Shown piece by piece: positions 1 through 5,126 of a DNA stretch of 5,126 bases. The notes beneath the pieces are model-generated. The model ran no database searches. It saw nothing but the letters and a program-made list of their open reading frames with translations, and was not told the origin of the DNA. Within the stretch, counting starts at the first letter, position 1, and every line of letters begins with the position of its first letter. A program made the translations under genes and the position numbers. The stretch is from a bacterium (GTDB lineage: Bacteria; Bacteroidota; Bacteroidia; Cytophagales; Thermonemataceae), in the NCBI GenBank assembly GCA_025362415.1, contig JANYGM010000334.1:1-5126 (forward strand). Direction: 5' to 3'.

Positions 1-602
1 CTTTACAATTTGATGTCAGCGACAAAATAGGTGTGCAAAATGCTATCAATTCTTTACCAGAAAACTGGAAAAATATTGATATTTTGGTGAATAATGCAGG
101 CAATGCACACGGTTTTTCACCTATTCAAGAAGGCAATCTAGACGACTGGGACGCTATGCTTGCAAGTAATGTAACTGGTTTGTTGTATGTTTCTAGGGCT
201 ATTATGCCTAATATGGTGGAGCGCAAAGCAGGGCATATCCTAAATATTGGCTCTATTGCGGGAAAAGCAGCTTATCCCAACGGAAATGTATATTGTGCCA
301 CAAAAGCAGCCGTAGATACACTTACGCAAAGTATGCGCCTTGACCTTAATCCTTACAACATCAAAGTAACCGCAATCCACCCTGGCGCAGCAGAAACAGA
401 GTTTTCTGTGGTACGTTTTAAGGGAGATACAGAACGAGCCAAAAAAGCATATTTAGGTTATACACCATTATGTGCAAATGATGTAGCAGAAGCGGCTTTA
501 TTTGTTGTAACACGTCCTGTACACGTTTGCATTAGTGATATGGTAATTTATCCAACAGCGCAAGCTAGCGCAACTATTGTCAATAAAAATCAAGATATAT
601 GA
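1..602 (+). CDS. Short-chain dehydrogenase/reductase, YdfG-like, 5'-truncated by the window edge
   Basis: The frame is open from base 3 to the TGA at 600-602, so 199 C-terminal residues are visible. The frame runs upstream of the GTG at 33 into SDR-like residues (LQFDVSD), so 33 is not the start. In the visible fragment I see NNAG after the fourth strand, the catalytic tetrad Asn56 (LASNVTG), Ser84 (GSIAG), Tyr97 and Lys101 (YCATK), then HPG and a VRFKGD segment. As I remember E. coli YdfG (about 248 residues, NADP-dependent 3-hydroxy acid / serine dehydrogenase), the match is close over NIDILVNNAG, MVER, GNVY.ATK and EFS.VRFKGD. About 50 residues holding the TGxxxGxG cofactor loop lie outside the window. 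It should be a cytoplasmic NAD(P)H oxidoreductase. The family is certain; the substrate is inferred from YdfG only. The gene converges on recR. Confidence 0.93.
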   Translation, partial: LQFDVSDKIGVQNAINSLPENWKNIDILVNNAGNAHGFSPIQEGNLDDWDAMLASNVTGLLYVSRAIMPNMVERKAGHILNIGSIAGKAAYPNGNVYCATKAAVDTLTQSMRLDLNPYNIKVTAIHPGAAETEFSVVRFKGDTERAKKAYLGYTPLCANDVAEAALFVVTRPVHVCISDMVIYPTAQASATIVNKNQDI

Positions 603-640
603 TTTGATTATCAAGTATTTAGCAATAAATAGATGTTTTT

Positions 641-714
641 AACCACCCCCAGCCCCTCCTTAGGAAGGAGGGGAGTTTTGTTCCCCTCCTTTTCAAGGAG
701 GGGCGGGGGTGGTT
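641..714. repeat. Nested C/G-tract palindrome between convergent genes
   Basis: The outer arms are AACCACCCCC (641-650) and GGGGGTGGTT (705-714). Inside them CCCCTCCTT occurs at 653-661 and 683-691, and its complement AAGGAGGGG at 665-673 and 695-703. The DNA can therefore fold as one long hairpin (641-661 with 695-714, and 665-673 with 683-691 inside) or as two tandem nine-pair hairpins with three-base loops. It lies wholly between two genes transcribed toward each other. Similar tandem C-rich/G-rich blocks are, in my recollection, frequent between genes in Bacteroidota, so I read it as a dispersed intergenic element. There is no room for an ORF. Confidence 0.85.
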
Positions 715-717
715 TTT
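683..717 (+). terminator. Possible intrinsic terminator of the dehydrogenase gene
   Basis: The second hairpin of the palindrome (683-703), or the long outer stem ending at 714, is followed by a run of five T (713-717), which resembles a rho-independent terminator for the plus-strand gene ending at 602. For recR, transcribed the other way, the hairpin exit lacks a U-rich tract (the left flank is T-rich on the plus strand, hence A-rich in that transcript). I therefore support it for the plus strand only. The T-run is short. Confidence 0.45.
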
Positions 718-725
718 AAGATATT

Positions 726-1328
726 TTAATCATAATTTATTCTGCTCAAAATACTACGCCCAAGCGTGATTTCGTCTGTATATTCTAGTTCACCGCCCAC
801 AGGCACACCACGAGCAAGCGTAGTAATTTTCAGATTGAGTTCTTTGAGTTTTTTGGTGATATAAAAAGCGGTTGTGTCGCCTTCCATTGTAGGAGAAACT
901 GCCAAAATAATCTCTTTTACTGAAAGTTCTTTGATACGTTCTGTAATGCTATCAAGATGCAAATCTTCTGGTGCAATTCCGTCCATAGGCGAAATAAGTC
1001 CACCTAAAACGTGATAAACACCACGAAATTGTGCGGTATTTTCAATGGCAAAAATATCTTTAAAACTCTCTACAATACATAAAATAGTATTATCACGAGT
1101 TTTGCTGGCACAAATGCTACAAATTTCATCATCAGAAATATTGTAGCATTTTTTGCAGTATTTGATTTCTTTTCGTAGGGTTTGTAAGGCAACAGAAAGA
1201 TTTTCTGTACTTTTTTCTTCTTGTTTGAGAAGGTATAAAATAACTCTTAATGCAGATTTTTTGCCTATTCCAGGAAGTTTTGAGACTTCATTGACTGCAT
1301 TTTCTATGAGTTTTGAAGGGAAATTCAT
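726..1328 (-). CDS. recR: Recombination mediator protein RecR
   Basis: RecR works with RecO (and RecF) to load RecA onto SSB-coated single-stranded DNA at gaps, in the cytoplasm. The 200-residue length is the family norm. A helix-hairpin-helix comes first (about 12-32, core LPGIGKKSA). A C4 zinc finger follows (Cys58, Cys61, Cys70, Cys73, spacing CX2C-X8-CX2C as in E. coli RecR). The Toprim domain runs from about 80 to 172, with Glu87, GVYHVLGG (103-110), SPMDGI and SPTMEGD (145-151). The C-terminal Walker-B-like part shows LARGVPVGGELEY and DEITLGR. All key residues are present. Start: the ATG at 1326-1328 is preceded in frame, nine codons upstream, by a TAG (1353-1355) inside a repeat, and the N-terminus aligns with the family. 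There is no clear Shine-Dalgarno, as usual in Bacteroidota. The gene converges on the dehydrogenase. A 148-base palindromic gap separates it from the TerB-like gene upstream, so co-transcription is uncertain. Confidence 0.97.
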   Translation of the reverse strand: MNFPSKLIENAVNEVSKLPGIGKKSALRVILYLLKQEEKSTENLSVALQTLRKEIKYCKKCYNISDDEICSICASKTRDNTILCIVESFKDIFAIENTAQFRGVYHVLGGLISPMDGIAPEDLHLDSITERIKELSVKEIILAVSPTMEGDTTAFYITKKLKELNLKITTLARGVPVGGELEYTDEITLGRSILSRINYD

Positions 1329-1346
1329 TTTGAGTTGTAAATTATG

Positions 1347-1479
1347 TAGCCCCTAAATCCCCAAAGGGGACTTTAAATACAAAGTTCAAGAAGTGTATTT
1401 TCCCCTTTGTATTAGTGGCTATTTTGCGTAAGACCTAATTTTAATCAATGTATTAAAAGCCCCTTTGGGGTTGGGGCTA
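1347..1479. repeat. MITE-like composite inverted-repeat block between recR and the TerB-like gene
   Basis: The left arm (1347-1369) reads TAGCCCC, TAAAT, then CCCCAAAGGGG. The right arm (1460-1479) is its inverse, CCCCTTTGGGG, TT, GGGGCTA. The arms pair perfectly except for the TAAAT/TT difference. A second palindrome sits inside: CAAAGGGGA (1362-1370) pairs with TCCCCTTTG (1401-1409), continued by AAATAC (1375-1380) with GTATTT (1395-1400). The block has no coding capacity and ends in TA on both sides, so it resembles a small non-autonomous element or a composite of dispersed repeats. Whether it moves is not shown. For the TerB-like gene it could also act as a 3' transcript end structure. 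Confidence 0.75.
1362..1409. repeat. Internal interrupted palindrome of the block
   Basis: The nine-base arms CAAAGGGGA and TCCCCTTTG are perfect complements, as are the nested AAATAC and GTATTT, leaving a 14-base loop (1381-1394). This fold competes with the outer arms for bases 1362-1369, so the block has two exclusive secondary structures. There is no T-run directly after it in the minus-strand transcript direction, so I do not call it a terminator. Confidence 0.6.
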
Positions 1480-1932
1480 ATTTTCTTTCAAATCTAATCT
1501 TTTTTTGATGTATTCTAACATTCTTTCCTCGTCATCACTAATGCCTGCGGAAGCTTCCGCAAACAAATAAACAGTATCAATAATAGCTTCTTTTTGGTCT
1601 GGATTATGCTCCAAATGTCCTTTAAGACCATCAAGAAAGGCATTTTGCCAGTCGTCAAGATTAAAAATCAGATAAGCAAATTCTTCTTTAAAGACTTTTT
1701 TGAGTTCCAAAACTTTCACATCAGACAACCCTTCTTCCTTAAAAATATTGCCCAAACTATTAGAAAGTTTATTGATATAAACCTCTTCTTCTTCATCAAC
1801 CACACCATCAGCCGTTACGACCAAAATAACAGGGAAAAACTCTGCAAAAAGTACAAACTGCTCTTTAGAAATAGTTAAATTTCTTTTCTCTTTGTACGTA
1901 GTATAAAGGTCATCTAAATTCTTAATTATCAT
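1477..1932 (-). CDS. Small acidic TerB-like protein, function unknown
   Basis: The protein has 151 residues, no signal peptide and no membrane segment; it should be a soluble helical cytoplasmic protein. Two related segments stand out: TADGVVDEEEEVYINKL (40-56) and AEASAGISDDEERMLEYIKK (125-144). Each has a small-residue turn, an acidic cluster and then an amphipathic helix. The ADG-V-x-x-E-E signature is typical of the TerB-like (tellurite resistance TerB / DjlA N-terminal) helical fold, in which acidic residues have been linked to metal binding. No other ter gene is visible, so a role in tellurite resistance should not be assumed. The ATG at 1930-1932 is the best visible start, with an A-rich leader and no Shine-Dalgarno. 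The stop codon TAG (1479-1477) is formed by the outer end of the adjacent repeat, so the C-terminus may have been set by it. That the gene is real is likely; the family is a motif-based inference. Confidence 0.75.
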   Translation of the reverse strand: MIIKNLDDLYTTYKEKRNLTISKEQFVLFAEFFPVILVVTADGVVDEEEEVYINKLSNSLGNIFKEEGLSDVKVLELKKVFKEEFAYLIFNLDDWQNAFLDGLKGHLEHNPDQKEAIIDTVYLFAEASAGISDDEERMLEYIKKRLDLKEN

Positions 1933-2067
1933 AAAAAATGGGCTAAAAATGCGTTAATTTGTAGTTTTTACTTAAATATCTAAACACTAAATTACATTTT
2001 TTTCTTGACAAATCCTATTATTTCCTACAATTATTTCACAGAAAAATAAGAAATAATAAAGCGAAAG

Positions 2068-4500
2068 TTAGTAAATTGTTGTGTTTGGTAGTGCTTTTTT
2101 GATACGTTTTATTTCTTCTTCAGACATTAACGTATTTGAAATATAAAGATATTCCAAATTGCCTAATAGATGTATATTTTTTGGCAAAGAGGTTATTTTA
2201 TTATTGCTCAAACTTAGTGTTCTTAAGTTTGTCATTTGGCATATTTCATCAGGAACAGACTTAAATCCTGCACTATCCAAGTATAAATATTGCAAATTTT
2301 CTAGTTGGCAAATACCTTTAGGAAATTCACTTAATTTTAAACTATTCAGAGAAAGCGTTTGTAATCTTTCCAATTTAGAAAAATCACAACTAATTTTTTT
2401 GATAGGATTATAGGAAAAATCCATATTTTCAAGCATTTCAAGTCCGCCCAAACCTGCAGGAATTTCAGTAATTTTGTTACTAGCACAATAAAAGTTTTTC
2501 AAATTAGCAAGTTTTTGTATTGAATTGCTAAGTTCCTTTATTTTATTGTAGCCTATATCAAGATAGGCTAAATAATACAAATCAAAAAGATTCTCTGGAA
2601 GCTCTGTGAGCTGATTAGAGCTTACATACAAAGAATTAAGGTTATTGAGTTTACCTATATTCTCTGGCAATTTGACAAGTTTATTAGTACCTATATCTAA
2701 TGTTTGCAAAGCTATAAGGTTTTCGCAAAAATCAGTTGGTATTTCTTTGATGAGGTTGTTGCTCAAAGACACATAATTGAGCATACGAGCATCTTTAGAA
2801 CTTTCAGGAATAACTTTTATTTTGTTGTTGCTGACTGTCAGGCTTGTAAGCGAGGGCATTTTTAGAATATCTTTTGGAAGTGCCACCAAAAGATTACCTA
2901 TAGCATCAAAATACTGCAATTTGGGTATTTTGGTGATGCTTTCTGGTAAATTTTTGAGCTTATTACTACCCAAATAAATATTATTCACACCTGTCATTTC
3001 GTGAATATTCTCTGACACTTTACTAATTCTATTTTGCCCAAAAGAAAGTGTATTGAGTTTTTTGAGGTTGCTCATATCAGGTAGCACTTCCAAACGGTTA
3101 TTTGTGCAGTCCAAATAGCTTAATTCAGACAAATTGTTGATGCTTTTTGGCAGTTTTTGAATGTTATTGTAACCTACATAAAGTGTGTTAAGATTAACAA
3201 GATTTCCCAAAGTTTCTGGTAATTCTTTGAGTTGATTGTTGCTAATGTCTAATGTATTAAGGGTTGTCTGTTTTTCGTTAATTTCTGGAAGTGTTTTTAG
3301 CAAATTATAGCCCATATAAATATAAGATATTTGCTTCATATCAAAGAAATCCGCAGGAATAGTTTTGATATTATTATTAGAGAAATTAAGGGTACTGAAT
3401 GCGGTTTCTACCCATTTGAGCGCAGGTAAGGTGGTAAGTCTATTGTTATTTACCTCCAGATTAGTCAAAACTTTGGCTAAATGCAAATTATCAGGAAGAC
3501 TTTTTAGCTGATTATAGGTTACATAAAGGCTTGTGAGTGTCTTTATCTCCGAGATTGAATCTGGGAGCTTTTGAAGTAAGTTATTATTGACACTCAAAGA
3601 GTCAAGAGATTTTAGTTCAGAAATATTTTCTGGCAGTTCTCTCAAAACATTGTTCCCAATGTACAAATAAAGCAATTTTTTCATATCAAAAAGACTACTT
3701 GGTAGACTTTCTATACGGTTAAATTCCAAATAAAGCGTATTTAATTGCTTCATTCTGTCTATGTCTTCAGGCAACTTAGTTATCATATTGTTTGATAACG
3801 TCAGCGAGTTAAGATAGCGTAACTTAAAAATATGCTCTGGAATGCTTGTAAGCCTATTTCCAGAAAAATCTAGTCCTTGTAGTCGTGTAAGCAGGCTAAT
3901 ACTTTTATCTATTTCTGTAAGGAGGTTTTGCCCCAAATTCAGTTGCAAAAGGAGTGGCATTGCTGTAAAAGTTATTTCTTTAATACCACAATTAGTGGCA
4001 TTAAAGTTATCCAAATCAGGTAATTTGGGCAAAACTTTATTTAGCTGTTGAAGATTTTTATTATCCAAATACAAGTAAGTAACATTTTTAGCGGCAATAA
4101 TTTCATCAAAGGTAGATAAACAATAAATCATAAAATCATCTCCTCCATTTTGAAGGATATAATTAAAAAAAGTATTTTTGTCTATTTCTTCCAAATTGAT
4201 GATAGATTTTGCCCATTTTGCCACTTGTTCTTGATTATACATATCAATAATTTTATGATTCTCAACTATTTCTTTTAGTTGTTTTGAGCCATATTTTTTG
4301 AGTAATCTTTTAGCATCTTTTTTCACCTTTTCATCAAAATAATAATAATTAGGCAACATATCACTATTTGCTAGTGCCACAATATGCGACATCATAATAG
4401 GCGTTATAGGATAATTAGGGATAAGCTGAAAGCCTAGCAAAATATTGTTAGTGTCATCACTAGCAAGCAAATCATAAAGGTTATCTAATTCTTGTTGCAT
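2068..4500 (-). CDS. Large cytoplasmic leucine-rich-repeat protein (29 LRRs)
   Basis: The protein has 810 residues and no signal peptide, membrane segment or C-terminal secretion tag, so it is probably cytoplasmic. Residues 1-138 form a mostly helical, charged domain I do not recognise (possibly HEAT-like, e.g. DEKVKKDAKRLLKKYG). Residues 139-781 are 28 LRRs, nearly all 23 residues long, of the pattern LxxLxLxxNxLxxLPxxIxxLxx. Repeat 1 has 24, repeat 2 has 21, repeat 15 has 22 and repeat 20 has 24. Repeat 29 (782-810) ends in a cap, SEEEIKRIKKALPNTTIY, common in Bacteroidota LRR proteins. Such solenoids bind proteins; the partner is unknown and no enzymatic domain is fused. The start is the ATG at 4498-4500, because an in-frame TAG at 4519-4521 blocks extension. 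No convincing promoter was found. The next gene downstream is 135 bases away, with no clear terminator between. There is no frameshift or degenerate region, so the gene looks intact. Confidence 0.95.
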   Translation of the reverse strand: MQQELDNLYDLLASDDTNNILLGFQLIPNYPITPIMMSHIVALANSDMLPNYYYFDEKVKKDAKRLLKKYGSKQLKEIVENHKIIDMYNQEQVAKWAKSIINLEEIDKNTFFNYILQNGGDDFMIYCLSTFDEIIAAKNVTYLYLDNKNLQQLNKVLPKLPDLDNFNATNCGIKEITFTAMPLLLQLNLGQNLLTEIDKSISLLTRLQGLDFSGNRLTSIPEHIFKLRYLNSLTLSNNMITKLPEDIDRMKQLNTLYLEFNRIESLPSSLFDMKKLLYLYIGNNVLRELPENISELKSLDSLSVNNNLLQKLPDSISEIKTLTSLYVTYNQLKSLPDNLHLAKVLTNLEVNNNRLTTLPALKWVETAFSTLNFSNNNIKTIPADFFDMKQISYIYMGYNLLKTLPEINEKQTTLNTLDISNNQLKELPETLGNLVNLNTLYVGYNNIQKLPKSINNLSELSYLDCTNNRLEVLPDMSNLKKLNTLSFGQNRISKVSENIHEMTGVNNIYLGSNKLKNLPESITKIPKLQYFDAIGNLLVALPKDILKMPSLTSLTVSNNKIKVIPESSKDARMLNYVSLSNNLIKEIPTDFCENLIALQTLDIGTNKLVKLPENIGKLNNLNSLYVSSNQLTELPENLFDLYYLAYLDIGYNKIKELSNSIQKLANLKNFYCASNKITEIPAGLGGLEMLENMDFSYNPIKKISCDFSKLERLQTLSLNSLKLSEFPKGICQLENLQYLYLDSAGFKSVPDEICQMTNLRTLSLSNNKITSLPKNIHLLGNLEYLYISNTLMSEEEIKRIKKALPNTTIY
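2227..3744 (-). repeat. Higher-order five-LRR period inside the LRR gene
   Basis: LRR units 6 to 27 fall into a five-unit (115-residue, about 345-base) pattern. The residue after LxxL is Tyr in units 7, 12, 17, 22 and 27, and again in 9, 14, 24 and 29. The third residue is Thr in units 6, 11, 16, 21 and 26. Units 6 and 11 both end in FDMK, followed by YxYxGxN or YIYxGxN in units 7 and 12. At DNA level the decamer TCATATCAAA recurs at 3336-3345 and 3681-3690, exactly 345 bases apart and in phase. This suggests growth by duplication of a five-unit block followed by divergence. It is pattern reading by eye and was not scored. Confidence 0.55.
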
Positions 4501-4511
4501 ATTTTTTTGAA

Positions 4512-4535
4512 TAGCCCCCTAACCCCCAAAGGGGG
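4512..4535. repeat. Third copy of the TAGCCCC / CCCCAAAGGGG repeat, in the LRR gene leader
   Basis: It reads TAG, five C, TAA, five C, AAA, five G, and so matches the arm at 1347-1369 with longer C/G tracts. It lies 11 bases upstream of the LRR start codon. On the minus strand its TTAGGGGG supplies the in-frame TAG that fixes the start and places a purine-rich AGGGGG about 14 bases before the ATG. That is too far and too non-standard to call a ribosome binding site. The CCCCC-AAA-GGGGG core can form a short hairpin in the mRNA leader. Confidence 0.8.
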
Positions 4536-4826
4536 AATAAAGGTTGTGAAAAATTTTACGGCTTAAATATAGAAAAAATCTTAATTACATTAACATTTCT
4601 AAAGAAAATATTTGCAAAAAATATTATTTAGAAAAAAAACATCTCATACTTCATATCTCATAGTTAGATAACGACATTAGTAATTTGTTTTAATACACTG
4701 AAGTTACACAACATACTATTATTTTTAGCTAATTTATTAACCTTAGTACCAAGATAACAAAACACCATAATTATCAAAATAAATGTGTTTTTATTTTTTA
4801 AAGGCTAGAAATAGTTGCAAGGATTT

Positions 4827-4849
4827 AAAATGGAGCATATTTCCATTTT
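4827..4849. repeat. AT-rich hairpin, eight-pair stem
   Basis: AAAATGGA (4827-4834) and TCCATTTT (4842-4849) are perfect complements around the seven-base loop GCATATT. It lies about 330 bases upstream of the LRR start in otherwise featureless AT-rich sequence. It might be an operator or a transcript-end hairpin for a gene beyond the window. There is no long T-run next to it, and AT-rich DNA yields such stems by chance fairly often. Confidence 0.4.
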
Positions 4850-4976
4850 CCTTCATTTAAAAAACTTGTTGCTGTAAAAGTTCCGTTGCAAATTTATACT
4901 AATTATTTTGGATAATATAACTGTTTGATTATCAAATGTATAAACAATAAAATAAATTTTATATGTATTTTTTGTA

Positions 4977-4988
4977 GGGTGCGCTCCC
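4977..4988. repeat. GC-rich near-palindrome GGGTGCGCTCCC
   Basis: GGG-T-GCGC-T-CCC is symmetrical except for the two T positions. It is the only GC-rich spot in a long AT-rich stretch. Together with the GTA before it, it may be the start or remnant of another dispersed repeat. Nothing further can be said from one copy. Confidence 0.3.
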
Positions 4989-5042
4989 AGTAATGTTAAT
5001 TTCTGTAATTAGTTGACTGATGTTATGAAAATGTATTTGTAG

Positions 5043-5062
5043 AGACGTTGCTTGCAACGTCT
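5043..5062. repeat. Perfect palindrome AGACGTTGC-TT-GCAACGTCT
   Basis: Nine-base arms (5043-5051 and 5054-5062) flank a two-base centre. I recall close relatives (GAGACGTTGC followed by GCAACGTCTC) as frequent intergenic palindromes in Bacteroidota and cyanobacteria. The left flank GTAG before the palindrome has no matching partner on the right, where TTAGCG follows, so this copy is slightly decayed on one side. It is a dispersed REP-like repeat rather than a protein-coding or CRISPR feature. Confidence 0.75.
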
Positions 5063-5118
5063 TAGCGTAGAAAATTGTATTTAATCCAATTCAAGAATAA
5101 TGCGTTTATTTGCCGTTT

Positions 5119-5126
5119 AGACGTTG
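5119..5126. repeat. Start of a second AGACGTTG repeat, cut by the window edge
   Basis: The last eight bases, AGACGTTG, equal the first eight of the palindrome at 5043, and are again preceded by a T-rich stretch. The start-to-start distance is 76 bases. Only the half-arm is visible, so a full second palindrome is an inference. Confidence 0.45.

Larger units (their letters stand above)
4536..5126. other. Gene-free AT-rich region upstream of the LRR gene
   Basis: No frame on either strand has a protein-like ORF. The sequence is strongly AT-rich with stops throughout and shows no tRNA or rRNA pattern. It contains the short palindromes listed separately, at 4827-4849, 4977-4988 and 5043-5062. It presumably carries the LRR promoter, but I found no paired -33/-7 elements of the Bacteroidota type in a convincing position. 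Confidence 0.7.

Noticed and set aside
33..602. GTG at 33 as the start of the dehydrogenase
   Set aside because: The frame is open upstream and encodes typical SDR residues, and the cofactor-binding N-terminus would be missing. The gene starts left of the window.
1594..1878. Plus-strand open frames opposite the TerB-like, recR and LRR genes
   Set aside because: They are antisense shadows with low-complexity or LRR-derived translations and no family features; the minus-strand genes account for the sequence.
2005..2033. TTGACA on the plus strand as a sigma70 -35 box
   Set aside because: No -10 box fits at the right spacing and no plus-strand gene follows; Bacteroidota promoters also use a different consensus.
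4515..4520. AGGGGG as a ribosome binding site for the LRR gene
   Set aside because: It is part of the dispersed repeat, lies about 14 bases from the ATG, and Bacteroidota make little use of Shine-Dalgarno pairing.
4889..4940. CAAATTTA (4889-4896) and CAAATGTA (4933-4940), minus-strand matches to the TAnnTTTG -7 element
   Set aside because: Neither has a partner -33 element at a normal distance, they lie about 390-440 bases from the LRR start, and such octamers are expected by chance in AT-rich DNA.
5043..5126. CRISPR array from the recurring AGACGTTG
   Set aside because: Only one full unit and one partial one are seen, the distance is too long for ordinary spacers, no cas gene is visible, and the unit is a simple palindrome.

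Overview
The window is AT-rich bacterial DNA, most likely from the Bacteroidota (Cytophagales-like; genus not determined). Three things point there: a RecR with a Bacteroidota-style Toprim motif (SPTMEGD), a large cytoplasmic leucine-rich-repeat protein with the C-terminal cap common in that phylum, and intergenic C/G-tract palindromes of a kind I recall from many Bacteroidota genomes. No clear Shine-Dalgarno sequences precede the starts, which also fits.

Layout: (1) 1-602, plus strand, is the 3' part of a short-chain dehydrogenase of YdfG type, cut by the left window edge. (2) 641-714 is a nested GC-rich palindrome between this gene and the convergent recR. (3) 726-1328, minus, is a complete recR. 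(4) 1347-1479 is a MITE-like palindromic block whose right end supplies the stop codon of the next gene. (5) 1477-1932, minus, is a small acidic TerB-like protein. (6) 1933-2067 is a short AT-rich spacer with no convincing signal. (7) 2068-4500, minus, is an 810-residue protein with an unrecognised 138-residue N-terminal domain and 29 leucine-rich repeats. (8) 4501-5126 has no convincing gene; it holds a third copy of the C/G-tract repeat just upstream of the LRR start, an AT-rich hairpin, a GC-rich near-palindrome, a perfect AGACGTTGC palindrome and the beginning of a second copy of the latter at the right edge.

The three minus-strand genes are separated by 135 and 148 bases, and the second gap is filled by a palindromic block, so a tight operon is not indicated. 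No common pathway links dehydrogenase, recombination mediator, TerB-like and LRR protein. The observations most worth a second look are a five-LRR (115-residue, 345-base) higher-order period in the LRR protein, and the C/G-tract repeats, whose TAGCCCC end faces the nearest gene in all three copies. I see no phage, CRISPR, toxin-antitoxin or biosynthetic system here.
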